NCBI RefSeq assembly: GCF_016765655.2
Contig: NZ_CP086106.1
Span: 1-64,000, forward strand
From: Skermanella mucosa
GTDB taxonomy: Bacteria > Pseudomonadota > Alphaproteobacteria > Azospirillales > Azospirillaceae
Reading direction: 5' to 3'
Length of the DNA: 64,000 bases
How positions within the stretch are numbered: position 1 is the stretch's first letter; every line of letters starts with the position of its first letter. A program made the position numbers and the translations under genes. Shown piece by piece: positions 61,639 to 64,000 of this stretch. The notes under the pieces were generated by a model. It searched no databases, was not told the origin of the DNA, and was given only the letters and a program-made list of their open reading frames with translations.

Positions 61639-62160
61639 CTAGTCCTCCTCCTCCAGCTCCTCCTCGTCCTCCGGGAGGTCGCCGATCTCGGTGTCGATGG
61701 GAACGCCGGGCAGGGCCTTGGAGGTGCGGATCGCCAGCGCCGACTTGACGTGGCTGACGTTGGGCGCGCTGGTCAGCTTGGTGGTGAGGAAGCGCTGGTA
61801 CGAGTCCCAGTCCTCCGCCACGATCTTCAGCAGGAAATCCGTCTCGCCCGCGAGCATGTTGCACTCGCGCACCAGCGGCCAGCTATTGACCAGCTCCTCG
61901 AATTTCTTTAGGTCCGCTTCGGCTTGGCTGGTCAGCCCCACATGGGCGAAGACGGTCACGCCATAACCGAGGGCTTCGGGGTTGATGTCGGCATGGTAGC
62001 CACGGATGAAACCGGCCTCTTCCAGGGCGCGGACGCGCCGGAGACAGGGCGGCGCCGAGATGCCCGCGCGCCGCGCGAGTTCGACGTTGGTCATGCGACC
62101 GTCGCCTTGAAGGTCGCGCAGGATGCGCCGGTCAATCCGGTCGAGTTTGACTCGCCGCAT
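61639..62160 (-). CDS. Lrp/AsnC family transcriptional regulator
   Basis: The protein has 173 residues from ATG 62160. The N-terminal winged helix (KLDRIDRRILRDLQGDGRMTNVELARRAGISAPPCLRRVRALEEAGFIRGY) is followed by the RAM ligand-binding domain (GYGVTVFAHVGLTSQAEADLKKFEELV, GETDFLLKIVAEDWDSYQRFL, KSALAIRTSKALPG). The C-terminal tail (DLPEDEEELEEED) is unusually acidic. Members sense amino acids. The gene is divergent from the ELM1-like gene, with its promoter in the gap 62161-62309. Confidence 0.95.
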   Translation of the reverse strand: MRRVKLDRIDRRILRDLQGDGRMTNVELARRAGISAPPCLRRVRALEEAGFIRGYHADINPEALGYGVTVFAHVGLTSQAEADLKKFEELVNSWPLVRECNMLAGETDFLLKIVAEDWDSYQRFLTTKLTSAPNVSHVKSALAIRTSKALPGVPIDTEIGDLPEDEEELEEED

Positions 62161-62309
62161 GGTCTTCTCTTGTAGCCTCTCGGGATGAATTGGAAAGGAT
62201 ATTACACAGAGCACTGGTTTACGCCAAGACAGAGCCGTCTTACAAGTGCGAAACTTTATAATAGGCGGATTGTGCTATCGACGTCCCCGGTCAGCAACCA
62301 CGAAGGCCC

Positions 62310-63704
<1,395 letters not shown>

Positions 63705-64000
63705 ATGTCGAACATACATCAGTCAAAAATCCTTATCATCGGCTCCGGCCCTGCAGGTTACACTGCAGCCATTTATGCAAGTCGTGCCAATTTAGAACCC
63801 ATCATAGTTCAGGGCTTGCAACCAGGTGGCCAGCTTACGATTACAACCGAAGTCGAGAATTTTAGTGGCCATTCACAACCTATAATGGGTCCTTGGTTGA
63901 TGGAACAGATGCAGAAGCAGGCGGAGAACGTCGGCGCACGGCTCATCTACGACGTCATCACAGAGGTTGATCTCGCGACACAGCCATTTCGGGCCAAGGG
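63705..64000 (+). CDS. trxB: Thioredoxin reductase with replaced, AT-richer 5' end (partial at window edge)
   Basis: TrxB is a FAD enzyme that reduces thioredoxin with NADPH. The frame runs from ATG 63705 to the window end (98 codons), so it is partial. It opens MSNIHQSKILIIGSGPAGYT, then [30 protein letters not shown], and continues GPWLMEQMQKQAENVGARL in TrxB fashion. Over 45 aligned residues it matches the truncated upstream copy at 39, yet most of the codons differ. Third-position GC is about 27 of 64 codons up to Trp near 63896, then about 26 of 34 afterwards (hand counts). The 5' part is thus foreign in composition and the rest native. Confidence 0.85.
   Translation, partial: MSNIHQSKILIIGSGPAGYTAAIYASRANLEPIIVQGLQPGGQLTITTEVENFSGHSQPIMGPWLMEQMQKQAENVGARLIYDVITEVDLATQPFRAK

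Overview
The window starts at the first base of dnaA and runs dnaA, dnaN, recF, gyrB in one direction, so it looks like the conventional start of a bacterial chromosome. The DNA is strongly GC-rich with GC-ending codons. The gene content (PmtA-type phosphatidylethanolamine methyltransferase, ccoNOQP, FNR/FixK-type boxes, an ELM1-like protein, HisKA_2 kinase, Fur, DUF445) points to an alphaproteobacterium. An Azospirillaceae/Rhodospirillales member such as Skermanella or Azospirillum is the best guess; this is inference from protein character, not a database match.

Layout. 1-6626: replication genes. 6775-11118: a copper-handling operon (small exported protein, Met-rich Spy-like protein, DUF411 protein, copper P-type ATPase) behind a perfect FNR/FixK-type box with a correctly spaced -10. 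11265-14364: a possible YafO-type toxin-antitoxin pair, an M50/CBS protease and an orphan terminase-small-subunit-like gene. 14590-17549: a crotonase, an SDR and a substrate-binding-like protein. 17699-21042: selA-selB on the minus strand. 21227-24779: ferredoxin, hydrolase, pmtA and two tiny membrane proteins. 25184-25260: tRNA-Asp. 25498-31576: Sel1-like membrane protein, DUF445, an acyl-CoA-synthetase/GNAT fusion, a macro-domain protein and pyrophosphatase. 31849-38972: peptide-binding protein, HisKA_2 kinase, fur, small proteins, thioesterase and RNA methyltransferase. 38993-43359: a very large hybrid histidine kinase translationally coupled to a photoactive-yellow-protein homologue. 43644-48201: RND efflux pair. 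48332-53266: TerC, DctB-like kinase, RlmI and a hypothetical protein. 53324-56826: FNR/FixK box and ccoNOQP. 57026-63308: exported protein, carB, greA, Lrp-type regulator and ELM1-like protein.

The most unusual spot is at the right edge. The native GC-rich trxB start is broken after about 50 codons. About 160 bases of non-coding DNA follow, and then a second trxB start encodes nearly the same peptide with quite different, AT-richer codons before rejoining GC-rich trxB sequence. This looks like insertion of a mobile element that carries its own replacement 5' end for its target gene.

Working links: the copper operon and the cbb3 oxidase carry the same type of low-oxygen box, which would tie copper export or handling to a copper-dependent terminal oxidase. 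The PYP-kinase operon suggests blue-light sensing. SelA/SelB imply selenoprotein synthesis, but neither selC nor a selenoprotein was found here. No rRNA, CRISPR array or complete insertion sequence was seen.
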